64,000 bases of DNA from an uncultured Clostridia bacterium (GTDB lineage Bacteria > Bacillota > Clostridia > UMGS1810), in NCBI GenBank assembly GCA_934463165.1, contig CAKSJG010000002.1, positions 248,001-312,000 of the forward strand, given 5' to 3'. The position numbers and the translations under genes were made by a program. Shown one piece after another: positions 42,105 to 49,790 of this stretch. Within the stretch, counting starts at the first letter, position 1. Each line of letters opens with the position of its first letter. Under the pieces are notes generated by a model. It was not told the origin of the DNA, ran no database searches, and saw only the letters and a program-made list of their open reading frames with translations.

Positions 42105-44153
42105 TTATTCGGCAGGAGTTTCCTCAGCGGCTGCTTCTTCATTATTTTCCGGTTCGGAAACAATCTCCTCTGCGGGAACTTCGCTTTCGGCAACGGTTTC
42201 TGCTTCAACTGCAGCTTCATCGCTTTCAGCGGTTTCTTCATTTGCGGGAGCTATGAGAGCACGTATACTCAAACCGATTTTCTGGTTTTCAAGGTCGATT
42301 TCAACAACCTTGACCTGAACATGCTGACCTATCATAAGCTCGTCTTCAACCTTACCGATTCTCTTATCGGCAACCTGTGAAATATGAATGAGTCCGTCTA
42401 CTCCGGGATATATTTCGGCAAATGCACCGAAAGGAACGATTCTTACGATTTTGCAGTCAACAACATCTCCGACTTTAAGCTCGTTTTCAACCTTTTTCCA
42501 CGGATTATCCTCGGCTTTTTTGAATCCGAGAGAGATTTTGCCTTTTTCTTTGTCAAAATCAAGAACATAAACTTCAACTTCATCACCAACATTTACAACC
42601 TCTGACGGATGTTTGATCTTTGACCATGAAAGCTGCGAAATATGGATGAGTCCGTCTACTCCGGGATATATTTCGGCAAATGCACCGAAGTTTGTAACGG
42701 ATTTGATTATGCCATTATATACCTTGCCTACTTCAACATTTGCCCAGAAATTCTCGGCAAGAGCAGCTTTTTGTTCTGCAAGAACGTTCTTTATTGAACC
42801 GACGATTTTGGTTCTTCCGCGCATTTTTCTGATGTCGATAATTCTGAAATCATATTCGTTTCCGACAATTGAACTGAGATCGGAAAGATATCTGTCGCTT
42901 GCCTGTGATGCCGGAACAAATACTCTTGTTCCCTTACAACTGATTATAACTCCACCGTTTACTGCCTGAATAACTTTTCCTCTGAGGATAGCATTTGATT
43001 CGAATGCGTCTTCTATTTCTTTTGCGCCTTTTATCATTTCAAGCTTTTTCATCGAAAGCGTAACTTCACCTTCAACATCATTTACTCTTACAACAAAAGC
43101 CTCAATTTCGTCACCGACTTTATACATCGATGTGATATCGGCATCGGGATCATCCGTAACTTCGGAAGCGGGTACGAATCCGTCGGACTTATATCCGAGA
43201 TTAACGCTGATTCCTTTCTCACTGACACCTATTACAATACCCTTCACTATATCCCTTGTATTTAAAGTGACCAGAGATTTTTCGTACTCCTCAAATTCTT
43301 GTGCGAAGCTTTCAGCTCCCTTTGCGTTTTCTAACATTTTGTCAATAACCTCCTTAATTATGCACGACGGTGTTGATGCACCTGCCGTTATACCAATTTT
43401 CTTTGGTATATCTATATTCTGAGGAAGATCCTCAAAATTTTCAATTTGTAAAGTATTGCTGCAATACTTTTTACATATGGAAGTAAGCTTGTTTGTGTTT
43501 GAGCTGTGACTGCCGCCTATAACAATCATCATGTCTGCCGTCTTTGCTGTTTTTGCCGCTTCTTCCTGACGTTCGCCCGTAGCGCTGCATATTGTGTTGA
43601 ATATTACGGCGTCACTGCAAACGGATTTTACATAGCCGGAAATATTATCGAATGTTTTTTTGTCCATTGTTGTCTGACAGACCAAACAAACTTTACCGTT
43701 ACTATCTATTTTACCATTAATATCGGATATGTCAAGTGTTATTATTGATTTTTCTTCACACCAGCCGTCAATCCCTTTAACTTCGGGGTGATTTTTGTCT
43801 CCCACAATGACAATCCGGTATCCGTCATTGTGATATTTATAAACTATATTGTGAATTTTTTTTACAAACGGACACGTAAGATCCACGTATTCTATGCCGT
43901 CTCTCTTAAGGCGGTCAACTGTGTCTTTCCCGACTCCGTGAGTTCTTATCGCAAGGCAGCTTCCCGATTTCAGTTCGGATATATCTTCGATAACATCAAC
44001 ACCCTTTTCCTTTAAAGACCCAACAACGAAATCGTTGTGAATTATCGGACCGAGTGTTGAAATTTTCTTTTTTTCGGCCTCGGATTCAAGATACTTAACG
44101 GCTCTTGACACTCCGAAACAAAACCCTGCCTTTTTTGCAAGCATAATTTCCAT
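42105..44153 (-). CDS. ispH: IspH (HMB-PP reductase) fused to ribosomal protein S1
   Basis: Residues 1-285 are the iron-sulfur IspH enzyme that makes IPP and DMAPP in the last step of the MEP pathway (AKKAGFCFGVSRAVK, RTHGVGKD, DLTCPFVKKIH, GDKNHPEVKG, TAGASTPSCIIKEV, with the three cluster Cys). Residues 300-640 hold four S1 RNA-binding domains. The last two share the identical stretch FGAFAEIYPGVDGLIHISQ. A tail of about 40 mostly acidic residues follows. The fusion is a known clostridial form. It starts on the last base of the plsC stop. Protein of 682 residues. Confidence 0.95.
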   Translation of the reverse strand: MEIMLAKKAGFCFGVSRAVKYLESEAEKKKISTLGPIIHNDFVVGSLKEKGVDVIEDISELKSGSCLAIRTHGVGKDTVDRLKRDGIEYVDLTCPFVKKIHNIVYKYHNDGYRIVIVGDKNHPEVKGIDGWCEEKSIITLDISDINGKIDSNGKVCLVCQTTMDKKTFDNISGYVKSVCSDAVIFNTICSATGERQEEAAKTAKTADMMIVIGGSHSSNTNKLTSICKKYCSNTLQIENFEDLPQNIDIPKKIGITAGASTPSCIIKEVIDKMLENAKGAESFAQEFEEYEKSLVTLNTRDIVKGIVIGVSEKGISVNLGYKSDGFVPASEVTDDPDADITSMYKVGDEIEAFVVRVNDVEGEVTLSMKKLEMIKGAKEIEDAFESNAILRGKVIQAVNGGVIISCKGTRVFVPASQASDRYLSDLSSIVGNEYDFRIIDIRKMRGRTKIVGSIKNVLAEQKAALAENFWANVEVGKVYNGIIKSVTNFGAFAEIYPGVDGLIHISQLSWSKIKHPSEVVNVGDEVEVYVLDFDKEKGKISLGFKKAEDNPWKKVENELKVGDVVDCKIVRIVPFGAFAEIYPGVDGLIHISQVADKRIGKVEDELMIGQHVQVKVVEIDLENQKIGLSIRALIAPANEETAESDEAAVEAETVAESEVPAEEIVSEPENNEEAAAEETPAE
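42386..42690 (-). repeat. Direct repeat inside the S1 part of ispH-S1
   Basis: Stretches at about 42386-42428 and 42648-42690 are identical over roughly 43 bases and encode the same part of S1 domains 3 and 4. The near-perfect DNA identity points to recent duplication or gene conversion rather than ancient domain repeats. Confidence 0.8.
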
Positions 44154-44737
44154 TATTTTCTTTCTCCGGGTAGTTTTTTTACTTTGGAATAAATTTCATT
44201 GCTGATTCTTTCCAAAACATCGGGTGTGAGTTTTTCACCCTCGCATGCGCTATATTTTTCACCCTTGCCTATATCTATAATAACTCCGGAAAAAATTCTG
44301 TATGTCGATGTAATATGTACCGGAATTACATCACATCCGCTTTTTACGGCTATAAGGCCTATTCCCGGTTTTACTTCACCCTCACCCTTTACATTTTCGC
44401 GCTGACCAGTCGGAAATATCCCGAGGATTCCGCCGTTTTTTAGGGTTTTAAGCGATTCTTTGATTGCCGTAAGATCCGCTCCGCTTCTTTTGACCGGAAT
44501 GGCTTTTATGCGTCTCATAACAAAACCCACAAAGAATACGTCAAAAAGCTCCGACTTTGCCATAAAACGTATCGGACGTCTTAAAAAAGCCTGCAAAACC
44601 GGAGGATCCCAGTTACTTAAATGGTTGCTGCAAAGAATATATCCGCCGCTTTCAGGGAGATTTTCGGCTCCGTAAATTTTTATTCTGAAAATAAGATGCA
44701 AGAAAAATCTCACAAGCATGCATGTAAATCTATACAT
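44153..44737 (-). CDS. plsC: 1-acyl-sn-glycerol-3-phosphate acyltransferase
   Basis: The 194-residue membrane-associated enzyme has the acyltransferase motif NHLSNWDPP (HX4D) and the later block GILGIFPTGQRENVKGEGEVKPG. It acylates lysophosphatidic acid in phospholipid synthesis. GAGGTGA precedes the ATG. It overlaps cmk by eight bases and ispH-S1 by one, an arrangement common in Clostridia. Confidence 0.93.
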   Translation of the reverse strand: MYRFTCMLVRFFLHLIFRIKIYGAENLPESGGYILCSNHLSNWDPPVLQAFLRRPIRFMAKSELFDVFFVGFVMRRIKAIPVKRSGADLTAIKESLKTLKNGGILGIFPTGQRENVKGEGEVKPGIGLIAVKSGCDVIPVHITSTYRIFSGVIIDIGKGEKYSACEGEKLTPDVLERISNEIYSKVKKLPGERK

Positions 44738-45404
44738 TTGCCGTCACCTCTCTTACAATTGACAAAACCTTGCTTACGGATTCATCAAATGTTAAGTCTG
44801 TGGTGTCTGCCACAACCGCATCATCCGCTTTTTTCAGCGGAGAAACCTTTCTGTTTGCGTCTTGCTCGTCGCGATATATCATATCTTTGAGCACAGAGCC
44901 GTAATCGGCGTCTATGCCTTTTTGCTTAAGCTCGGCAAATCTTCTCTCGGCGCGTTTTTCAACTGACGCCGTAAGAAAAATTTTAACGTCGGCATCCGGA
45001 AGCACCGATGTGCCTATATCTCTGCCGTCCATAACACAGTCATATTTTGAAGCAAGACCGCGTTCTATAACCAGAATCCAATCTCTGACCGACGGTATAA
45101 CCGCAATATCGGATGCTGCAACCGAAACCTCAGGTGTGCGTATAAGCTCCGTAACATCGCGCCCATCAAGAATCATTTTTTGTTCTCCGTTTTCGCGCCG
45201 GATGTCAAGGGTCGTTTCCGAAAGCATTCTGCAAACGGATTCGATATCATTTTTTATATCTATGTTATTTCCGAGAGCCTTAAGCCCGAGAGAGCGGAAC
45301 ATTGCCCCGGTGTCTATATATACATAGTTCATTTCTTTTGCAACCAAGCGTGAAATCTGACTCTTACCGGCTGCCGACGGTCCGTCGATCGCCACATTAA
45401 TCAT
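44730..45404 (-). CDS. cmk: Cytidylate kinase
   Basis: The 224-residue P-loop kinase converts CMP and dCMP to diphosphates. Motifs are AIDGPSAAGKSQISR, YIDTGAMFRSLG, VMDGRDIGTSVLPDADVKIFLTAS and the lid RDEQDANRKVSPLKKADDA. It has its own promoter and is first of cmk-plsC-ispH. Confidence 0.95.
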   Translation of the reverse strand: MINVAIDGPSAAGKSQISRLVAKEMNYVYIDTGAMFRSLGLKALGNNIDIKNDIESVCRMLSETTLDIRRENGEQKMILDGRDVTELIRTPEVSVAASDIAVIPSVRDWILVIERGLASKYDCVMDGRDIGTSVLPDADVKIFLTASVEKRAERRFAELKQKGIDADYGSVLKDMIYRDEQDANRKVSPLKKADDAVVADTTDLTFDESVSKVLSIVREVTANV

Positions 45405-45480
45405 TTGTTCTCATTCCCTTACTGAATATCATGATATGACATATGATGCTGCTTTTTGATTTTAATCAACGACATTTCTT

Positions 45481-45509
45481 ATTATATCTCAAAAATCCAA
45501 AATACACAA
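45481..45509 (-). promoter_or_regulatory. Promoter of cmk-plsC-ispH
   Basis: Minus strand TTGTGT (45509-45504), 17 bases, TATAAT (45486-45481). The leader of about 70 bases includes a small TTGATT/AATCAA hairpin. Confidence 0.6.
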
Positions 45510-45553
45510 TATATTTTTGAAAATTTTTTTAATTTTTAGAAAAAGTTTTTAAA

Positions 45554-45976
45554 TCAGGAGCCGCAAACACACCTGCATATATAAGTTATGCCCGATTTAC
45601 AGACGTATTTTTTAAGCGACGGAACCGCAGCAAAACCGTCCGTCATATCCGACACGGTAATATTTACATCTTTTTCGGTACCGTTAAAAACCTCTATCAC
45701 CGTATTTGACGAAAAACCGACTCTTATCGTTTTTTTATCAAATGCCCGGTATTTATCACCGTTAACAAGAACGGTTATATCCTCCGATGCAAAATCCGCG
45801 TTTAAAGACAAAGAAAATTTTTCTCCAGAAACGCTGTTTTGTAAATTAAAAGTCTCGGAAATCATGTTTTTTCTGCCAATAAACACCTGTGATATAAAAA
45901 TTGCAGCCGCAAGGAGTATGCAGCACGCCGGCAATATATGCCTGCAGCTTTGCAAATTACGTTTAAATATTTTCAA
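45554..45976 (-). CDS. Membrane-anchored protein of unknown function
   Basis: The 140-residue protein has one N-terminal membrane helix (ILPACCILLAAAIFISQVFI) and a short beta-rich outside domain with GFSSNTVIEVFNGTEKDVNITVSD. The C terminus ends KYVCKSGITYICRCVCGS, with four Cys in 15 residues. I do not recognise a family. It lies 33 bases after the BaiN-type gene and interrupts the usual flavoprotein-cmk-plsC-ispH order. Confidence 0.65.
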   Translation of the reverse strand: MKIFKRNLQSCRHILPACCILLAAAIFISQVFIGRKNMISETFNLQNSVSGEKFSLSLNADFASEDITVLVNGDKYRAFDKKTIRVGFSSNTVIEVFNGTEKDVNITVSDMTDGFAAVPSLKKYVCKSGITYICRCVCGS

Positions 45977-46009
45977 AACATCATCACCGAAAATATTTTA
46001 TGCATTTAT

Positions 46010-47245
46010 CTACGCATTCATACCTGCAAGATATCCCGTTGAAAATGCAATCTGCAGATTGTATCCACCGGTATATGCGTCAACATCTATAATCTCACCG
46101 GCAAAATAAAGCCCTTTTTCAAGCTTTGATTCCATGGTTGACGGATCTATCTCTTTTGTGTCAACTCCGCCGGACGTGATTATTGCCTCACTCACGGGGC
46201 GTTTTTCTTTTATGTTAAGCGTGAAATTTTTAATCAGATTCACAAGATTGTGCCTTTGCTCTCTCGTTATTGAATTAACCTTGCAGCGCGGATCCGTACC
46301 CGATAAATTAACGATAACCGGTATGATTTTTTTCGGCAGCAGAAAATCGAGAGAATTTACGAAATCCTTGTTCTTTTCCTTTTCGAAATCACGAAGGATA
46401 CGGTTATCAAGCATTTTGAAATCGAGTGCAGGCTTTAAATCGATCGAAACGGCGTATTTTGCGTTATCTCTTATATGTGACGATGCGCTGAGCACTATGG
46501 GACCGCTTATACCGAAGTGAGTAAAAAGCATTTCTCCGAAATCGGAATAAACCTCTTTGGAATTACGCATCAGCTTTAAAGACACGTTTTTAAGCGAAAG
46601 ACCCATCATATCGGAAACATATTTTTCTTCCGTCACAAGCGGAACGAGAGACGGCTTCGGCTCAATAATATTATGCCCGAATTTTTCGGCAAATCTGTAT
46701 CCGTCACCGGTTGATCCCGTACCCGGATAGCTTATTCCGCCGGTTGCCGCAATGACCGAATCGGCGCAAATTGTCTTGCCGTTTGCGGTTTTAATCTCAA
46801 AGACCCCATCTGTTTTTTTTACCGAAACAACTCTTTCGTGTATAAATTTCACACCGCTGTCCAGTGCAATTTTATCCAGTGTATCGCGGACATCGCGCGC
46901 ACTGTCCGACATGGGGAATATTCTTCCGCCGCGTTCCTCTTTAACCTCAAGTCCGTTTGATTTAAACATTGAAATAACATCGTCATTGGTGAAAGAATAA
47001 AATGCACTGTATAAAAAATACGGATTAACCGCGGTATTTTCTATAAACTCTTCCATGGAAGCGCTGTTTGTTATATTGCATCTGCCCTTACCTGTTATAA
47101 GAAGCTTTTTTCCGTTGTATTTGTTTTTTTCAATAAGATATACCCTCTTGCCTCTCCCGGCGCACACTGCCGCCGCCGTAAGACCTGCGGGGCCGCCGCC
47201 GATAACCGCTGCGGTATCAATCCTGTTATTTATCATTTCATTCAC
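46010..47245 (-). CDS. BaiN/HI0933-family NAD(P)/FAD-dependent oxidoreductase
   Basis: The 411-residue flavoprotein has the FAD site VIGGGPAGLTAAAVCAGRGKRVYLIEK, the family signature GKKLLITGKGRCNITN and the C-terminal ITSGGVDTKEIDPSTMESK...LYFAGEIIDVDAYTGGYNLQIA. Some relatives act on bile acids, but most are of unknown substrate, so the baiN name should not be taken literally. The GTG start at 47245 overlaps the rpiR stop and follows GAGGA by seven bases. Confidence 0.9.
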   Translation of the reverse strand: MNEMINNRIDTAAVIGGGPAGLTAAAVCAGRGKRVYLIEKNKYNGKKLLITGKGRCNITNSASMEEFIENTAVNPYFLYSAFYSFTNDDVISMFKSNGLEVKEERGGRIFPMSDSARDVRDTLDKIALDSGVKFIHERVVSVKKTDGVFEIKTANGKTICADSVIAATGGISYPGTGSTGDGYRFAEKFGHNIIEPKPSLVPLVTEEKYVSDMMGLSLKNVSLKLMRNSKEVYSDFGEMLFTHFGISGPIVLSASSHIRDNAKYAVSIDLKPALDFKMLDNRILRDFEKEKNKDFVNSLDFLLPKKIIPVIVNLSGTDPRCKVNSITREQRHNLVNLIKNFTLNIKEKRPVSEAIITSGGVDTKEIDPSTMESKLEKGLYFAGEIIDVDAYTGGYNLQIAFSTGYLAGMNA

Positions 47246-48132
47246 GTCTGTTCCTCATTGTTCAACGGTTTTTCATAAACCTGATATTCATCCCAAATAT
47301 TTTCAAGCGCAGCAAAATTTGATGAAACCCTATCTTCGTTACGCATTACGAGCGCAACAATCAGCGCGTTTATTATGCTCAGCGGAGCAACGAGAGAATC
47401 CACAAAATTAGACATATCCGAGCGCGCAATAAGCTTGTGATCGGCATATGAAACAATCGGTGATATTTCGCTGTCGGTTATGACAATTATTTTTGCGCCG
47501 CATTTATGCGCATATTTCACCGCATTGAGAGTTCTGCGAGAGTATCTCGGGTAGCTTATGGCTATTACAACATCATCACTGTTTACGGAAAAAATCTGTT
47601 CAAAAGTCTCGCTCGCCGAATTTGTTGTTATAAGCTTTACGTTAAGCGAAATGAGGTTAAGATAAAACCCGAGAAAATTCGCAATCGAAAAGCACGTCCT
47701 TGCTCCGAGGACATAAATATTTTTCGATTTCATAATGGTATCAACCGATGAGGTAAAATCATCGACACTTACGGATTCCAGAGTCTGACGCAGCTTATCT
47801 ATATCAGATGTCAGAACTGTTGTAAGAATATCTTTTTCGGCAAATTTTGAAGAGGTTATCTCCATTCTCTGAACAGCAGTAAGCTTGTTTTTTATAATTT
47901 CTCTGAGCAGATGCTGAAATTCGGGGTATCCCTCAAAACCAAGCTCAGATGCGAAACGAACCACGGTGGATTCGCTGACGCCGACCTTTTGCCCGAGCTT
48001 TGCCGCCGTCATAAAAGCGGCTTTGTCATAGTGTTCAAATATATAATCGGCAATTCTTTTCTGACTTTTGCTCATGGAGTCACGCATACTTTTTAATTTT
48101 CCGATAATATCGTTTTTGTTTGCATCATTCAT
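47242..48132 (-). CDS. MurR/RpiR-family transcriptional regulator
   Basis: The 296-residue regulator has the N-terminal RpiR helix-turn-helix (KAAFMTAAKLGQKVGVSESTVVRFASELGFEGYPEFQ) and a C-terminal SIS sugar-phosphate-binding domain (NIYVLGARTCFSIANFLG, VVIAISYPRYSRRTL, IIVITDSEISP). A sugar phosphate is the likely ligand. It is cotranscribed with the BaiN-type gene. Possible targets in view include nagA at 14 kb, but nothing in the sequence proves this. Confidence 0.9.
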   Translation of the reverse strand: MNDANKNDIIGKLKSMRDSMSKSQKRIADYIFEHYDKAAFMTAAKLGQKVGVSESTVVRFASELGFEGYPEFQHLLREIIKNKLTAVQRMEITSSKFAEKDILTTVLTSDIDKLRQTLESVSVDDFTSSVDTIMKSKNIYVLGARTCFSIANFLGFYLNLISLNVKLITTNSASETFEQIFSVNSDDVVIAISYPRYSRRTLNAVKYAHKCGAKIIVITDSEISPIVSYADHKLIARSDMSNFVDSLVAPLSIINALIVALVMRNEDRVSSNFAALENIWDEYQVYEKPLNNEEQT

Positions 48133-48254
48133 AAAATATCCATCCGTTCTGCTGCGGCATACGTATTTTTAGACCTATATGCCTTTTATTTTAAATATTT
48201 TCGGACAAATGCCGCAATTTTTATATTTCATCCGGTAATCATGGGGCATTTATC

Positions 48255-48288
48255 CAAAAACACCCCTCCAAAAAATTGATTGGAGGGG
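48255..48288 (-). terminator. Terminator of the cold-shock gene
   Basis: CCCCTCCA/TGGAGGGG stem with a ten-base loop, followed on the minus strand by TGTTTTTGG. Confidence 0.85.
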
Positions 48289-48330
48289 GTTAGGTACGTT
48301 ATTGAAAAATTTATATTAAATTCTCACTAA

Positions 48331-48534
48331 TTACTGAGCTTTAACCACGCTTGCGGCCTGGGGACCTTTAGCGCCGTCAATAACATCAAATTCTACGCTT
48401 TCACCTTCCTGGAGAGATTTATATCCGTCCATGTTGATAGCCGAGAAATGTACAAATACATCTCCGCCATCTTCACATTCGATAAAACCGTAACCCTTTT
48501 CGGCATTAAACCATTTTACTGTACCTTTTTGCAT
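48331..48534 (-). CDS. Cold-shock protein, CspA family
   Basis: The 67-residue protein is a single cold-shock domain with RNP1 (KGYGFIE) and RNP2 (VFVHFSAI). It binds single-stranded nucleic acid as an RNA chaperone. AGGAGGC precedes the ATG. The leader of about 70 bases could carry a temperature-responsive fold, as known for other csp messages. Confidence 0.96.
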   Translation of the reverse strand: MQKGTVKWFNAEKGYGFIECEDGGDVFVHFSAINMDGYKSLQEGESVEFDVIDGAKGPQAASVVKAQ

Positions 48535-48611
48535 TATAGTGCCTCCTAAAAAATACTGAGCAATAACTGCCCTTGTTAATAATACGAGCAGTTTTTACCA
48601 CTCACAATTAT

Positions 48612-48640
48612 ATATTACCACATAAAAGATATATTGTCAA
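48612..48640 (-). promoter_or_regulatory. Promoter of the cold-shock gene
   Basis: Minus strand TTGACA (48640-48635), 17 bases, TAATAT (48617-48612); TATAAT lies four bases further on. Confidence 0.7.
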
Positions 48641-48719
48641 CATTAAATTACTGTTATTATAATGATTTTTTATAGTTTTTCAACAAAAAACACAATTTTT
48701 TTCCAAATCATGCCGTTTT

Positions 48720-49466
48720 TCACTCACATTTTTGTACAACAAAAAAGATTCTCTCATCATTTTCTGCGGGATTTTCAAAAGACATATCTCCGTAAATATT
48801 CCTTAAAACAAGTCCGCTTTTTTTCAGACAGCTCTTAATATACTCCGCACTGTAAAATCTCTGTGTATGCTCTTCGGTAAAGCGATGGTAAATACCGTTT
48901 TCGCCGACAAAAAAATTAAGCCTGAAATCACAGTACATACCGTCAAAGCCATTTTCCCACGTGTAAAAAATATCATTATTTTCATATACAAATGTATTAT
49001 CCGAAAGAATTTGGCTGTATTTAAAAAGTGTGTTTACGTCAAAAACAAAAAGTCCTCCCGGATTCAGATAGTTATGTACAAGCGAAAAAAGCGCGTCAAG
49101 ATCGCCGTCACAGGTCAGATAATTTATGCTGTCAAGCATGCACAAAAAACAGTCCACAGTACCGTAAAGCTCAAATTCACATATGTCCTGATTAAGATAG
49201 AGTATTCTGCCGTCTTTGTTTTTTTCGGCGGCAACATCAAGCATCATATCCGATGAGTCTATCCCTATGCAGTCATATCCGCGTTCGGACATTATTGTGC
49301 AGACGGTTCCCGTTCCGCACGCAAGATCAGCTATTAGATTCGGTTTACTTTTAAGATGCAGCGAAAATATTTTTTCAATATAATCACACCGTTTTTCATA
49401 CTCAACATCATCTGTCAATGCGTCATATATATACGCAAAATCCCCGTAGCTCAGGTTTTTATTCAT
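48720..49466 (-). CDS. Class I SAM-dependent methyltransferase
   Basis: The 248-residue protein has the SAM-binding motif ADLACGTGTVCTIMSERG with GIDSSDMMLDVAAEK and LDSINYL. It resembles small-molecule methyltransferases of the YqeM/UbiE type; the substrate cannot be read from sequence. The ATG at 49466 follows AGGAG and overlaps the yerC stop by eight bases. Confidence 0.85.
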   Translation of the reverse strand: MNKNLSYGDFAYIYDALTDDVEYEKRCDYIEKIFSLHLKSKPNLIADLACGTGTVCTIMSERGYDCIGIDSSDMMLDVAAEKNKDGRILYLNQDICEFELYGTVDCFLCMLDSINYLTCDGDLDALFSLVHNYLNPGGLFVFDVNTLFKYSQILSDNTFVYENNDIFYTWENGFDGMYCDFRLNFFVGENGIYHRFTEEHTQRFYSAEYIKSCLKKSGLVLRNIYGDMSFENPAENDERIFFVVQKCE

Positions 49467-49764
49467 TGCATTTCTCCTTTTCGGAAAGCTTTGCAAGAAT
49501 TTTCCGATAACCGTCGCATCCGTAATTAATACACTTATTGACGCGACTTATCGTTGCCGTGCTTGCGCCCGTTTTTTGGACGATGTCGCTGTAGACAATA
49601 TGTTCCTCAAGCATTTTTGCAACCTCAAGGCGCTGTGCCATAGCCTTAACCTCGGTAACGGTGCACAAATCCTCAAGAAAACTGTAACATTCTTCACGGT
49701 TATCTATGGATATAAGCGCGTCAACAAGTGTTTCTATACTGCTCTCTTTTAATTTTTCAAGCAT
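49459..49764 (-). CDS. TrpR-related YerC/YecD family DNA-binding protein
   Basis: The 101-residue protein has the TrpR-like helix-turn-helix (EEHIVYSDIVQKTGASTATISRVNKCINYGCDGYRKIL). YerC-type proteins in Firmicutes share this fold but are not known to bind tryptophan. It lies 26 bases after pcrA on the same strand, as in many Firmicutes. Targets unknown. Confidence 0.92.
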   Translation of the reverse strand: MLEKLKESSIETLVDALISIDNREECYSFLEDLCTVTEVKAMAQRLEVAKMLEEHIVYSDIVQKTGASTATISRVNKCINYGCDGYRKILAKLSEKEKCNE

Positions 49765-49790
49765 GTTATCATCCCTTTATGTAATACATA

